DNA from: Amoebidium appalachense
Taxonomy: Eukaryota > Ichthyosporea
Length of the DNA stretch: 64,000 nt
Assembly (NCBI GenBank): GCA_963693365.1
Contig: CAVNZM010000002.1
Location: 12,586,001 to 12,650,000, forward strand
Direction of reading: 5' to 3'
Numbering within the stretch: the stretch's first letter is position 1; every line of letters begins with the position of its first letter. Positions 11,601 through 30,891 of this stretch are shown here, one piece after another. The position numbers and the translations under genes were made by a program. The notes beneath the pieces were generated by a model. That model was given only the letters and a program-made list of their open reading frames with translations, had not been told where the DNA came from and made no database searches.

Positions 11601-12514
11601 GGTGGGCTGGAAAGGTTACTCCTACCACAACCACCACCACCACCACCATGGCAGTTGACCAATCCGATGCGAGCATTATTGCGGCCCCGCACCAGACAGA
11701 AGAGATTGGGGAGTGCAAAGGGTGTGGAAAGACAGTGGGTGAGCTAGGGAGACCCATGCAGAGGTGTGCGCGGTGCAAGGTGATTGGCTATTGCAACAGA
11801 GACTGCCAGCGCAGCGATTGGCCGACACACAAGATCACGTGCCGCAGCGGCGACCCCACACAAAACCAAACACAACACATCACGTCAACCACTACCACTC
11901 CTACACCTACACCACCCGTCACCGCCACAACACCCACCACCACCACCACAGGATTGACATCCGTCGCAACCGCCAAAACCACCGCCGCTCACCCACCACT
12001 CTCTGTGCAACCAACAACAACACTCACCACCACTACCAACGTGGAGATAGAAGTTCCGCTAAACATTGCTCGACGTGTGCTGTTTGAATACCTACCCTAC
12101 ACCTATCCAATGGGAAACACACCTGCATATGACATGACGGAGGGAGTTGTGTGTTTGGGTGAGGATGGGGAGTGGACGGTGATGGGGGAGGAAGGGGAGG
12201 AAGGGCGGGGTGAGTTGGAGGGGGGCAAAGGGGGAGATGAGGTTCGGTGCTATCTTGGTGGGTTGGGGGATGTGAGGAAGATATTGGAAACGGTGTGGGG
12301 TGTTACGCAGCGCGGGGCACCGCGAAATGTTCTTTTTGTTGCCAACGATATACAGGTGAGTCCTGGTGTTGTGTGTGTATGGGGGGGGTTATATGTAGGT
12401 GTGCTTGGCCTTATATGGATTGAACAAAACAAAAGACAATGCACGTCTAAAAGGTACCAATGTATAATCTACGTGCACGCAGGATGTCGGTGTGTATGTG
12501 GGCGAGCTCTGGCA

Positions 12515-12582
<68 letters not shown>

Positions 12583-13516
12583 CGTGTGTTTCATTTTTCT
12601 TTTTATTTTCACTTGCGCACACATGTGCGTGTGTGTGTGTGGGTGCACGTGCATGTGTGTGTATGCTCGTTCGCGTGCTGTGTGGGTGTGTGCGGGTGTA
12701 TGGGGGCCTTTTGTATAATAGTGTGTGTGTGTGTGTGTGTGTGCAAGTTATATGCAGGTGTGTGTAGTCGTGGGTGTTGTGTTGAACTCAATCGAAGTTG
12801 TGAGTGTGTGTGCGTTTATATGCGAGTACACATAGGCTTTTGCAGTGTGTGTGGGGTGCATATGTGTTTGTGTGAGCATGACGGGATCCTCGATAAGTTG
12901 TAAACACATGTGCACCTGGATAGTTGCTATATCAATGTGGATGTGTGGCTCTGATTGCAAGAAGAGTGTATGTGTGTGTGCGCGCGCGCATGTGTGTGGT
13001 GGTGGTGGTGGTGGTGGTGGGGGGGGGGGGGGGGGGGGGGGGGGGGAGGAGGGGGTAGGATACAGATACAAAGATTTACCGTAAGGTGTCGAGTGGTCTT
13101 TACTTGGTGCCTGGTGAGCTTCTGCAATTTTTTTTTCGTATGTGTATAAGTTTAGTTGGTGCGCTGTTCTGCGGCGTTGATTGTGTTGGGGGGGGATGGA
13201 GGGGGGGTGGGGGGGGGGGGTGGGAGGACGAGGGGGGGGAGGGAGGGGGGGGGGGGGGGGGGGGGGCAGTGATGAGTTTCAGGTGGAAGGGTGTGAGGGT
13301 GTGTGCATGGACGGTGGTGGTGGTGGTTGGTCAGGGGAGGGTGGGTGGGTGGGTGGGTGGGGTGGTGGTGGTGGTGGGGGGGGGGGGGAGGGACTTGGAG
13401 GAGGAGGAAAGGGCGAAGATTAGTTTGAGGGAGGCTTAGAAGCAGAAGCTCAGTACTGTTATATCATTGGAATATGTTGGTTGGTTTGGTAAGGAGGCTG
13501 TGTTTTCCTGCCGGGC

Positions 13517-13552
<36 letters not shown>

Positions 13553-15890
13553 GGGGGGGGGGGGGAGGGGGGGGGGGTAAATGTGTATCAGGGCTCTTGA
13601 GCATCTTGGTGCTGCACGATCTTGAATCACACACGTGCACATACACACAAACGGCACGCAAGCACACAAACACGTGCCCACACTCACGCACACGCATACA
13701 CGAACACACACAGGAACACGGATACGCACACACACGTGCACACACAAGCACACACACTCGCACATGTACGTCATACATGCACAACACACATGCCCGTGCA
13801 CCTACGCACACACAAACCAACACAGCACACAGAGGTTAAATGGACACAACCACACACCATGTGCTCACACACGCCGTATCGACCATACCATAATATTATT
13901 TACACACCGGCACCGATGACCCCCTTCCTCTCTATTCACACATTCACCCAATGACCCCCCTATCCCCCCCCCCCCCTCCCCCCCCCCCCCCGCCCCCAAC
14001 CATCACCACCACCACCCCCAACCCTTTCTAAACCACCCCAATCCGAGAACCCTTCACCTGCTTTCCCCTCTGTCTCCCCCCCTTGTCCTCCAATCCCCAA
14101 ATAGCATCATATGCCATATCTGCCATTTTTGGTTACCCTACTCATGAATTGATTGGCTCTTATTTCTCCAGATTGGCATCTTGGCACGGGCTGCACTCCT
14201 GCTCTACATGGTGTCTACCCTCCCCGACCCCACGACCCAACGCAATCTATATATGGAGGGTGTGAGCACTCTGGCGGCCGTGTGGGGCTCACACACCCTC
14301 ACCCCCACCCAACGCCATCGATTGGACGCGGCACTTAACGAATTAATTCGATTGGTTGCCGCAGACGGCGGCGGTGTGGGCACGTGGTTAGTTGTGCGGG
14401 ACACGGTGCTAAGGGAGCATTTGATTGGTGCGTGGAAGCAGTGGCTCACGTGCACCATATCAGCGGAAGACATTCTAGAGCAGCGTAGAAGCGGAATGAC
14501 ACCCCACGCACGCAAATTCGCGACGCGCATGGCGAATGAAAAACTGCGCGAGTGCGGGCTGAAACAACAAAAACAAAAACAGGCCGACCCAGACCCATCA
14601 CTCACCACCTACGCAAACGAAGGAAAATTGGTTCCCCCGCCGTCGTTGGACACATTTCTCATCGGCGGGAAAGGTGGCAACAGTTCAGAAATGCGCGCCA
14701 ACACAACGCTTTTGTCGGCCCCGTCGCTGCGGTATGACGTGCACTACGGCAGTATGGTGTATAACACGTTCGACCTTACCAGCGCACCTCTGGAGAAAGA
14801 GCTCCAGGGCGCCCCAAACACCCCCTATACCCGCCTGCTAGCGGTGTTGCTATCGCGGTGTGAATGCATGCGTGCGGCGATGCAAAATGTCGCTTTTGGC
14901 ACAACGGCAAATTTGAACGGACAAATCAGTGTGAAGATCGAGCTGCGACACGGCGACGCACTCACAGACCTCATGTGTGGGTTGGGTGGGGATAAAAATA
15001 GTCTGTTTGATGCGATTGATATGAGCAACATCGCTGATAACGTCTCCCTCCCGAACGTGCTGCTGGCCGCGTGCCCGCACCTACGCACACGTCACTCGCG
15101 TCTTTACGTGCAGATTATGCATTGGGATAAAAACGAATGCAAAATGCGGGATGATATCACGCGCGAGATGGGGGGGTCGGTGGTACAGCGGTTGATGCGA
15201 GAGTGGGTGGGGTTCGACGTGGCGGAGGTGCGAGAGGTAGGCGACGCAAACAGGCACATACACTCCGTGTGGACAAAAACCCCCCTCGACCTGAAATTTC
15301 AACCGACACCAGGGTCAACAGTGCGAGAGAGCGTCGAGAACATTATTCGTGCGTGGGTGGACCACACACCTACTTATGGGGAAAAGCATCGTTTCACCAC
15401 CGTCCTATCAATTCTCCGATTTCTCCACCTCACCGCCACACACCACGGAACCGACCTCATTGAACCAATCATTTCCACCTTGTGCAAAAACCCACCAACG
15501 GAGCTAAAACCGCACGTGCAAGAACTCGCCACCTACGCTGCGCTTTTACGTATTCCCGGTGCACCCCCTACCGTCACGCGAAATTCGCTGCGGCTGTGCA
15601 GTGCGGTTTTGACTCTAGTTCCGACTATGTTAGGTGCGGGGACGGCGGTGTTGCGTGTGTGCATACGCCCACCACACATAGCGGACGAGTGCTGCGAAAA
15701 ACCCCCACCACCCACCACCACCACGAAATTTCAAGCCAAAAAACGACATGTGCAGTCCGCCACCACGCAAGAGCACGTGCACTTGAACGTTCTGCGCTAT
15801 GACGTGCACATGGGACGGGTAACGTTTTTGGTGGAATCTGATTGGTTGAAGAGCCACGGGCGCAATAGAAATATATATGGTAAACGTTAA
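8674..15890 (+). CDS. TPR / right-handed beta-helix / MYND zinc finger / DUF4470 protein
   Basis: Exons 8674-8736, 9471-9884, 10024-10164, 11009-12355 and 14172-15890 join in phase 0 (about 1,227 residues, TAA stop). The ATG sits in ACCATGG. Residues 1-110 hold TPR units (RGNEASKRQDYSTAIQ; LYSNRSACHFHLSQYDEAL). PGEYTI at about 145 opens a parallel beta-helix with repeated G-V-x-V and NT-V-x-N rungs (about 160-400). A MYND finger (about 441-484; C-x2-C, C-x2-C, YC-x3-C, H-x3-C) follows, then a Thr/Pro linker. YPMGNTPAYD and LGGLGDVRKILETV mark DUF4470; exon 5 carries the family's downstream part (FDAIDMSNIADNVSLPNVLLAACP). The role is probably protein scaffolding; no enzyme motif is seen. The 9885-10023 intron looks like decayed coding sequence. 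Confidence 0.85.
9885..10023 (+). pseudogene. Frame-broken coding segment removable as a GT-AG intron
   Basis: The 139 bases begin GTGTGT and end AAGTAG. Reading on from the exon, the frame stays open to a T7 run at 9934-9940. Dropping one T gives 28 more codons with beta-helix character (YVALGGLTLTDGQATVVV) up to an in-frame TAG at 10021-10023, then straight into the next exon's frame. Either this is a normal intron or a damaged exon part now spliced out. Confidence 0.6.
11713..11842 (+). other. MYND zinc-finger segment
   Basis: The eight-ligand pattern C-x2-C, C-x2-C, C-x3-C, H-x3-C is complete and ends WPTHKITC. MYND fingers bind proline-rich partners; here it links the beta-helix to a Thr/Pro-rich linker and DUF4470. 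Confidence 0.92.
12356..14171 (+). repeat. Last intron of the MYND/DUF4470 gene
   Basis: The 1.8-kb intron holds (GT)n at about 12518-12580 and 12721-12742, a G-run at 13019-13047, G-rich DNA at 13186-13270, a long G-run at 13520-13577, CA-rich DNA at 13626-13830 and C-rich DNA at 13960-13992. The acceptor is TTTCTCCAG at 14171. Confidence 0.7.
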
Positions 15891-16786
15891 CGCGTTCCGA
15901 TTGGTAGAAGGATCTGATCGCGGTCAGATAAGAGATGTGGCTGATGCACATGCACAACATAATCTGAAATATAAATAACGTCATTAATATAATCAAGTAA
16001 TCAAACAATTCTGCAAGATTTGCGTTGTAGAGTCTCCATGTGTGGACTATGAAAATGGTTGACTCAAGAGTTCATTGGCGCCTCTGCTCACTGACGACTC
16101 CAGTGTTTGTTCGTACGTTTTTCAGCGTGTTTTCTACCTACTAGTTATTGTTAGTCTTTTTTTGCTTTAGCTTCCAACTAGAATCTCTAGGCCTGTCCTT
16201 AACTATCAGTGAAGTTAACCTATTCTTCCTAGTATTATTATCTTTTGGATTCGGTTATATATAGCGCTTGAGAATCGCCCTGTTTTAGCTACTCGTGCAG
16301 CGTTATTTGTTGGAGCACTTTGTGTGCAAACGATCATAATGAAAAGTACATGCACGTATTTAGCCACTTTTTCTGGTGAAACCGCAACCTCTGCCGAGAA
16401 AATTGAAACCGCTCTTACCTCGTTTTGGTGCACGAGTTGCACATCTGTTGTACTTACAAATTTGTTCACACCTCACTATTCATGGACACATTGGCTTTCC
16501 CGATGCAACCGGGAAATTTTTTTTAAGGAAGCAGCACGGATTAGCAAGAACGATCGACGCTTGGGACTGGTCCAGAACCCTTTTCAGTCCAAGAGAAGGT
16601 GATTGAGACACATTTCGTCGTAGCTTGAGATGCCATAACCGGGATCTAAGAACATCAGATCTGGAGGCTTCCTTTTCTTGTTTTCCTCCTTGTGCTGGTT
16701 CCCTTGAAGAAAGTCAATTACGTTTTCATGAGACTTTTCTTTCCAGTCTTGCAATATTTGAAACCTCGCTGGTTGCAGCAACAATC
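15891..16786. other. Intergenic DNA and 5' region of the carrier gene
   Basis: AT-rich unique DNA. A TATATATA element lies at about 16256-16263, roughly 525 bases before the carrier ATG, and may be its core promoter. A weakly open stretch at 16625-16786 is in frame with the carrier and could be 5' leader. Confidence 0.45.
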
Positions 16787-24008
<7,222 letters not shown>

Positions 24009-25570
24009 GCAAAACTCCTCCCTGCGATTGGTGGATTACCACGCACCTATCTTGCCCATTGTATATGTGGGATGATTCTGTTTTTTGTTTTTTTGTTTTT
24101 TTTTTTTGGCGGGGGGGGGAGGGGGGGGGGATGGGAGATTGGCTTTTTCTGGTTTAGTGGTGGTGGTGGGGGAGGAAGGCGGGGATGGAGAGGGAGGGGG
24201 GGGGGGGGGAGGGGAGGGAGGAGGGGAGGGGGGGGGGGGGGGGGGGGAGGGGGGGGGACATTCTATTGTAACATGTTTGGCTGTGATCAAGTGCCAGCAT
24301 TAACCTAACAGTGTCCTCCCACTCACTTAACGAGACCAAGAAAAAAGGCTAAATGGCGCGATATAACTCCAACACTGAAAGTTCCCTTTGCCCCTTTCTT
24401 TCCCAGCTTCCGTGGCACTTGTCGAATGGTTATGTTGCTTTTTTTGTGGTTATATCTTCTACAGGTGAACTCTGTACACACGGCTTATTTATTTATTTAT
24501 TTTTTAATTTTTTTGGTGAAATAGTGATTGATAGTCTCTAACTAATACCCCCCCCCCCCCCCCCCCCCCAGCCCAACCCCAACCCCAATCTTCCTCTGTT
24601 ATTACAGACCTTTTGTTCTGGTTGGTAGCAATTTATATCGGTTTTTTTTCTTTTTGGTTTTGTTTGTTTTATTGCTTGTGGTAGATACCTACATAACAGA
24701 CGATTTATAAAGAAGCTCTCTGAACCTGCGTAAGGTAGACGTGTAAGATGTGATAGGTAGGAGACATGTGGAGACATCTGGTGGAACAAGTTGCTCTACT
24801 TAATTGTGATGGAATATGTTGCTCTGTGCACACACATGAATGTACAGTTTAAATGGAAGGTGAATAACCTTCAGGTATTTTCTACAAGAACTATAGCTAG
24901 AGATAAGTACTTTTTCCTGATATATAAGAACTGTAACTGAATGTGGTTTAGGTCGCGACCACTGTGTAGTGATACTGTCATTCAATGCACAGTGTGTGTG
25001 CTTATGATGACTTAGGAATTTCAACAACAATTTAAACAGATCAAATGAATACAAAGATAAAATGAATGTGCATCGTATTCGTTCCGGTTTTGCTAGAGTT
25101 TCTTCGTTTGCACGCATTATGTCTTGTGCGTACGCGGCATAACCATAAGTGGGTGGTGGGGGAACGACGGATGTATGCATTTGCACGTGCATGATATAAG
25201 GCACAAAGCTAGCGCTTAAAGGGAGCTTCTTTTAGGTTTTCGGGCCGGGCCGGGCCAGAGGGAATTCTAGCTATATGATTGGGGTGCTGCGTATCAACTG
25301 CGCACCATCGTTTTGCCCGCAGCAAGGTTCAGATGCGCCATAATACATGTACAACAAAAAAGAAAAAGAAAGAGAAAAAAAAGAAATAAAGAAGGGAATA
25401 ATAATAATAAAGCGTTCGAAAGAAAATTGCAGCTCATATCGTGATTTATATGCTGAACAAATGGCTTGACCCGGATGTGCCGGAATGGGGACAATTAATC
25501 GGCCTAAAAGAAACCCCCTTAATTAACCGTCAACACTTTACAGGGGTGATGAGGGTACATGTGCAGCACT
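24009..25570. other. Intergenic region between carrier and transposon
   Basis: A T-G composite at about 24087-24120 and G-rich DNA to 24258 are followed by mostly unique DNA. There is a C-run at 24549-24569 and an A-rich patch at 25353-25410. No convincing coding is seen. Confidence 0.5.
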
Positions 25571-25589
25571 ATTAAGGGATACGGGATCG
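25571..25589 (+). repeat. Left terminal inverted repeat
   Basis: Perfect 19-base match to the reverse complement of 29296-29314. The subterminal block TTTCTGGCGCCGC follows at 25604-25616. Confidence 0.93.
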
Positions 25590-25793
25590 CGCGGCTCGAA
25601 TACTTTCTGGCGCCGCTCAGATCGATATCTATCTGGATTGAGTGGGCTTGATCTGCCTATTGGGCACCTAAGATCGTGTGGCCGAGCTATACCATGTACA
25701 CACGGCATGCCACACACGTGTCCGGACAAAACTGCGCTGCACATTTTTCATGAAGGCGGGTTGTTTTCTAACTATATATGTTAGGCACTCACA

Positions 25794-27710
25794 ATGCCAA
25801 CTTGCGCGGCTAACTACTGCAAAAATGACGAAGAAACAGTCTCTCCCAAAGATCCTACCAGGAAGATAAAGCTTTTTACTGTTCCATATGGATACAAACC
25901 AAATGTATTGGCTAGGAGGCATGCTTGGTTAAATGCTATAGGCAGGCAGGAGCAAACAAAGTATGAGCGGAAACAAATAGCAGAACACACAAAGCAAGCA
26001 CCCCCCGACCCAGACACACACACAGACACAAGGCCAAAGGCCTCGGATGGGACAGACGTAAATACAGACACAACCACTACTGAGACACACACAGCTGACA
26101 CACAATCCGAAAATGCCAATGACTCGGCTGTGCCAGCTGAGCAGTCGGCACAAGAACCACAACCAAAGAGGAAACGGGGGCAACCGAAGGTGGAAGTCCC
26201 CTGGCCACTGGCTATCCTTAAGCAACTGGTTGTATGCGAGGCACATTTCACCGATGATGATATTACTGCTAAGAATGGAAAACTGAAATTAACAAAGGAT
26301 GCATGTCCCATCCGAATGGAACTAGACCCGATGTACAGAGAGAAGGTACAGCTATTGAGGGAGGAAAGGGCCAATAGTCATATGCAAGCTGTAGGAATGG
26401 ATGCCTCAGATATTGAGCAAACACGGAAACGAGCGAGGGAGCGGGGGGAGACGAGCAGTGAAGAAGCAGAGGACAGTGAACGAGCGAAAAGAAGGAGGGA
26501 ACATGTGCGTGAAAGGACATTTGACTATCTAGAGTCGAAGGCAGGTGAGGAAGGGATGGATGTAGAGGATTATGTGAATGTCCTGGAACGTTCAAGAGCT
26601 TTCTATAAGGAGCAGGCGGAGAAAATGCAAATCGAACTTGAGATAGCTACGAAGCAATTGGAGGAAAATGAGAAGAAACAAAGATTGGAGAAGAAGGAGC
26701 TCGAACAAGCGCTTGATCAAGCGAGGGAGGAATTACTACAAAACCAGAAAAGAATATGCATGGAGGACATAGTGGCGGAAGAGGAAGGGAAGGCTAGAGA
26801 TGATGTGGTGAAAACATACACGGGGTTGGATAGTTTTGATGCTCTCATGGGAGTGCTGGGGATTGTTGCTTTTATTGGCCAATCAACTATAAACATGAAT
26901 GATTTTAAAACCAAAACAGGAAAGGAAATAATATGGCATGATGGATGTCTTTTTACACTTTTTCGCCTCCGCCACGGCACATCCTTCCAACTATTGAGTC
27001 GGCTGGTGGATGTGTCAGAACCGAATCTTTCGCGTATATTCCGCCATTTTCTTGGTGCACTGGCGTTAGCACAGGTTTTTCTATACGAAAAAGCCCCCAC
27101 CAGAGAGCAACTTTCGAAGTTTAAAGCCGGTTGCTACACTGGGCAATGGGACGATGTACGGTGGATCATTGATTGCACCGAGGTGTTTGTACAGGTGCCG
27201 ACAAACCTCCTTCTGAAACGATGTTTCTACTCAGAGTACAAAAGCAATTACACTCTCAAGTACTTCGGGGGCATCACAACGGATATGAAACTCAGACCGG
27301 TGTCCGATGCACATGTGGGGGGGTTCAAAGACCCGGATCTCACAGGTGTATGCAAGCGTGAATTTGTAGATCAGATAGAAGAGGGGGATGAAATAGCAGC
27401 TGATAAAGGGTTTAGAGTGCACGGGCTAATCATGGAGAAGGGTGCTTCCTTGATATTACCGTCGTTTGTTGAGCATGGGCAGCTAAACGCTGAAGACACC
27501 ATATATAGCCAAAGACTGTCTAGTGTGCGCGTGCATGTGGAGAGGGCTTTTGGGCGCATGAAAAATTATCGGCTGTTTAGCAATCAGGTGCAGATGTCGA
27601 TGGTAGGCACCCATTGGATGGTAGCTAAGGCTGTGGCTTTCTTGTGTAACATGCAAGAGCCACTATATAAAGATATGGTGGGGCCCGGGCACACCAAAAG
27701 CATGGTGTAG
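25794..27710 (+). CDS. THAP-domain DDE transposase (DDE_Tnp_4 type), intact
   Basis: A single-exon 638-residue ORF with no internal stop. The N-terminus is a THAP zinc finger: C4, C9, W45, then C148 and H151 in VCEAHF. THAP fingers normally have about 35-50 residues between the two halves; here about 138, most of it an acidic Thr/Pro/Glu-rich insert. A basic segment (QPKRKRGQP, about 122-130) precedes the second half. Residues of about 265-345 form a Lys/Glu-rich coiled coil. The catalytic domain has an HTH region (FQLLSRLVDVSEPNLSRIF) and the DDE triad D460 (IIDCTE), D537 (ADKGF) and E583 (VERAFGRMK). A TATATA lies just upstream at about 25772. The intact frame suggests recent activity. Confidence 0.94.
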   Translation: MPTCAANYCKNDEETVSPKDPTRKIKLFTVPYGYKPNVLARRHAWLNAIGRQEQTKYERKQIAEHTKQAPPDPDTHTDTRPKASDGTDVNTDTTTTETHTADTQSENANDSAVPAEQSAQEPQPKRKRGQPKVEVPWPLAILKQLVVCEAHFTDDDITAKNGKLKLTKDACPIRMELDPMYREKVQLLREERANSHMQAVGMDASDIEQTRKRARERGETSSEEAEDSERAKRRREHVRERTFDYLESKAGEEGMDVEDYVNVLERSRAFYKEQAEKMQIELEIATKQLEENEKKQRLEKKELEQALDQAREELLQNQKRICMEDIVAEEEGKARDDVVKTYTGLDSFDALMGVLGIVAFIGQSTINMNDFKTKTGKEIIWHDGCLFTLFRLRHGTSFQLLSRLVDVSEPNLSRIFRHFLGALALAQVFLYEKAPTREQLSKFKAGCYTGQWDDVRWIIDCTEVFVQVPTNLLLKRCFYSEYKSNYTLKYFGGITTDMKLRPVSDAHVGGFKDPDLTGVCKREFVDQIEEGDEIAADKGFRVHGLIMEKGASLILPSFVEHGQLNAEDTIYSQRLSSVRVHVERAFGRMKNYRLFSNQVQMSMVGTHWMVAKAVAFLCNMQEPLYKDMVGPGHTKSMV

Positions 27711-27759
27711 AATTTTCGTTTTCGATTGCCAGTGCCTCTCCCTAAAGCCCCCTTCTCTG

Positions 27760-27851
<92 letters not shown>

Positions 27852-28034
27852 AAAATATGAATGAATGCTTGCATGTATGTATTCGGCCAGTAGGGCTCCA
27901 CTTTTCCTGTATAGGAAAATAATAATAATAATTGAAATTATTATGTATTTGTGTGCCAAGTACAACCTTGAGTCGTTCTCCCCCCCCCCCCCCCCCCCCC
28001 CTTCACAAACACACACAACCACGCACACACGGAA

Positions 28035-28069
<35 letters not shown>

Positions 28070-28137
28070 CCCACGCATGCATTTGCACACACGCACGCAT
28101 GCACCCCCCCCCCCCACACACACACACACACACGTGT

Positions 28138-28171
<34 letters not shown>

Positions 28172-28353
28172 GTAGGCACGTATGCAAACACCAAGGGGGG
28201 AGGAGGGACCGGGGGGAGGGGGTGGGGGGGGGGGGGGGGTGGGGGGGGTAGGAAACATATGCAGGCACCAGGGTCTGGTACATTGCTCTCAGATTTGACA
28301 CACGGTCTTCATTCATTCATTATAGGTTCACTAGATCGGTCAGAAGATTACTG

Positions 28354-28401
<48 letters not shown>

Positions 28402-28407
28402 ACACAT
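27711..28407. repeat. Low-complexity core between the two transposon genes
   Basis: A T41/G48 composite (27761-27849), a C-run and (CGCA)n (27980-28075), CA, G-runs (28138-28168, 28221-28238), and a C-run joined to (CA)n at 28355-28406 that abuts the nuclease frame. Confidence 0.85.
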
Positions 28408-29112
28408 TATGTTGTACTTTGTGCTTCTGGTAAAAACATCGGCGGGGGTTACAATCACTCCGTACAGTTTGGGAATGCGCACCGCATTAGCGGTCCCAGG
28501 GATGACCGCCGCATCCGCAATGCGCAGTTTGTATACAACCCGCGGGATGTTATACAGAAGAAGGTCGGCATCCTCAGTGACAACAGTGTGTGCCAAACCG
28601 GTACGTGCCATATAGGCAAGCTGGGGGTCTGCTTCGTATGGAGCTACTGTGTAATCGACATTCTCATCTTTCAGTCTAAGGATGATTGCATGTAAAACTC
28701 TGTTATCTAACTCTGCAGCGCTTCTCCATTTGTTTTTAGTTACCTCCTCCTGTTTCTCTCTTTTTGTGGCTATTTCTTGGCGGGCTTTGACCACCTTTTC
28801 TGCACGGTCGTTATCAACTAGTTTTCCCTCTTTCAATCTGCGCCCATCAAACACATAGTGTGGCTGGACCCCTGCTAGCCTATACGTATTAACTTTGGAC
28901 ATAAAGTGATTTGCAATAGCTGCATATGTGTCGTCTGTGACTTTTTTGTCATCTATTTGCTGTTTGGCTACTGTGTCAGCGAAAACTGAAAAGGACTTGT
29001 GGACCTGCACCATCCCGTCAAAAGCAACTACCCCACGTTGCAACTCTGCAGTAACATCTGTGGCTTTTTCGGCACTAATGCCGAGTGCTGGGAGCAAGCC
29101 CTGCACACCCAT
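28408..29112 (-). CDS. EXO1/XPG-family (FEN-like) nuclease, N-terminal part
   Basis: The frame starts MGVQGLLPAL, the canonical start of XPG-family nucleases whose N-terminus forms part of the active site; an upstream in-frame start adds seven residues but is less likely. Metal-binding acids visible: D32 (AFDGMV), D89 (VFDGRRL), E160 and D162 (APYEADPQLAY), D181 and D183 (TEDADLL). APYEAD-QLAY is the EXO1 form rather than the FEN1 form (SEAEAQ). The conserved frame stops at KYNI, residue 235, where EXO1 would continue with its SGCDY metal ligand and helix-hairpin-helix DNA-binding region; instead (GT)n and poly-G follow. No continuation exon was found. It is either truncated or spliced to something not recognised. 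It lies convergent to the transposase, within the element's inverted repeats. Confidence 0.86.
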
Positions 29113-29295
29113 GGTAAAAGTGCATGTATTCAAAGTAGTTTCTTTTCATGAAAAAAATTCTTTCGGGTTGTGCGCCCTCTGCGTTAACGTGCGAACACAA
29201 AAATCGTTGTACGGCGTGGGTGCGTAGCAACGCGTTACGTAATCAGGGGGAAAAAAGGCGGCGCCAGAAAGAAATCGGGGACCACTCAAAATCGC

Positions 29296-29314
29296 CGATC
29301 CCGTATCCCTTAAT
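29296..29314 (-). repeat. Right terminal inverted repeat
   Basis: Perfect 19-base inverted copy of the left end. The subterminal block lies at 29258-29270. The spacer between blocks is longer here (25 bases) than on the left (14 bases). Confidence 0.93.
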
Positions 29315-30412
<1,098 letters not shown>

Positions 30413-30646
30413 TTATGGTGCAGAAGTAATACTTGTAACAGACATAGTGTCGCTGTCACTTGCACCCTCCACACTTGGACCCCGCTTTTTCTCATTTTTC
30501 GCTGCCATAGCAGCAGCACGTCCTTTCAATTTGACAGGATGGGCGGGGGGTTTCGTTTCGTAGGCAAATTTTCGCGAATCCAGTTGTAGGGTTACTGGGC
30601 CTTCGTTGACAAGGCTAACACTCATCATGGCGCCAAATTTGCCGTC

Positions 30647-30677
<31 letters not shown>

Positions 30678-30848
30678 GCGTGTGCGTGTGCGTGTGCGTG
30701 CGTGCGTGTCTTGGCCAGCGTGCACACCTGCGTGTACATGTGTGGGTTTGTGGGTGTGCATGTGCGTGTGTGTGCATAAGGGTGTAAGTTGCCATATTTG
30801 TGTCGGTGTCAGTGGGTGTGTGGGTGGGTGGAAAAGAGAGACACTGTA

Positions 30849-30891
<43 letters not shown>

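Larger units (their letters stand above)
25571..29314. mobile_element. DNA transposon with THAP/DDE transposase and EXO1-like nuclease (ISL2EU-like)
   Basis: The 19-base sequence ATTAAGGGATACGGGATCG at 25571-25589 recurs inverted at 29296-29314. A second inverted pair, TTTCTGGCGCCGC, lies inside it (25604-25616 and 29258-29270). If the outer AT is a target-site duplication, the ends are TAAGGG...CCCTTA flanked by AT on both sides; outside flanks share weak further similarity, so the exact boundary is open. Two genes converge inside: a transposase at 25794-27710 (+) and a nuclease from 29112 (-). A 2-base AT duplication and a DDE_Tnp_4 transposase with THAP fit the ISL2EU group as known, but those elements are described with a YqaJ nuclease, not an XPG-type one. 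Confidence 0.88.
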
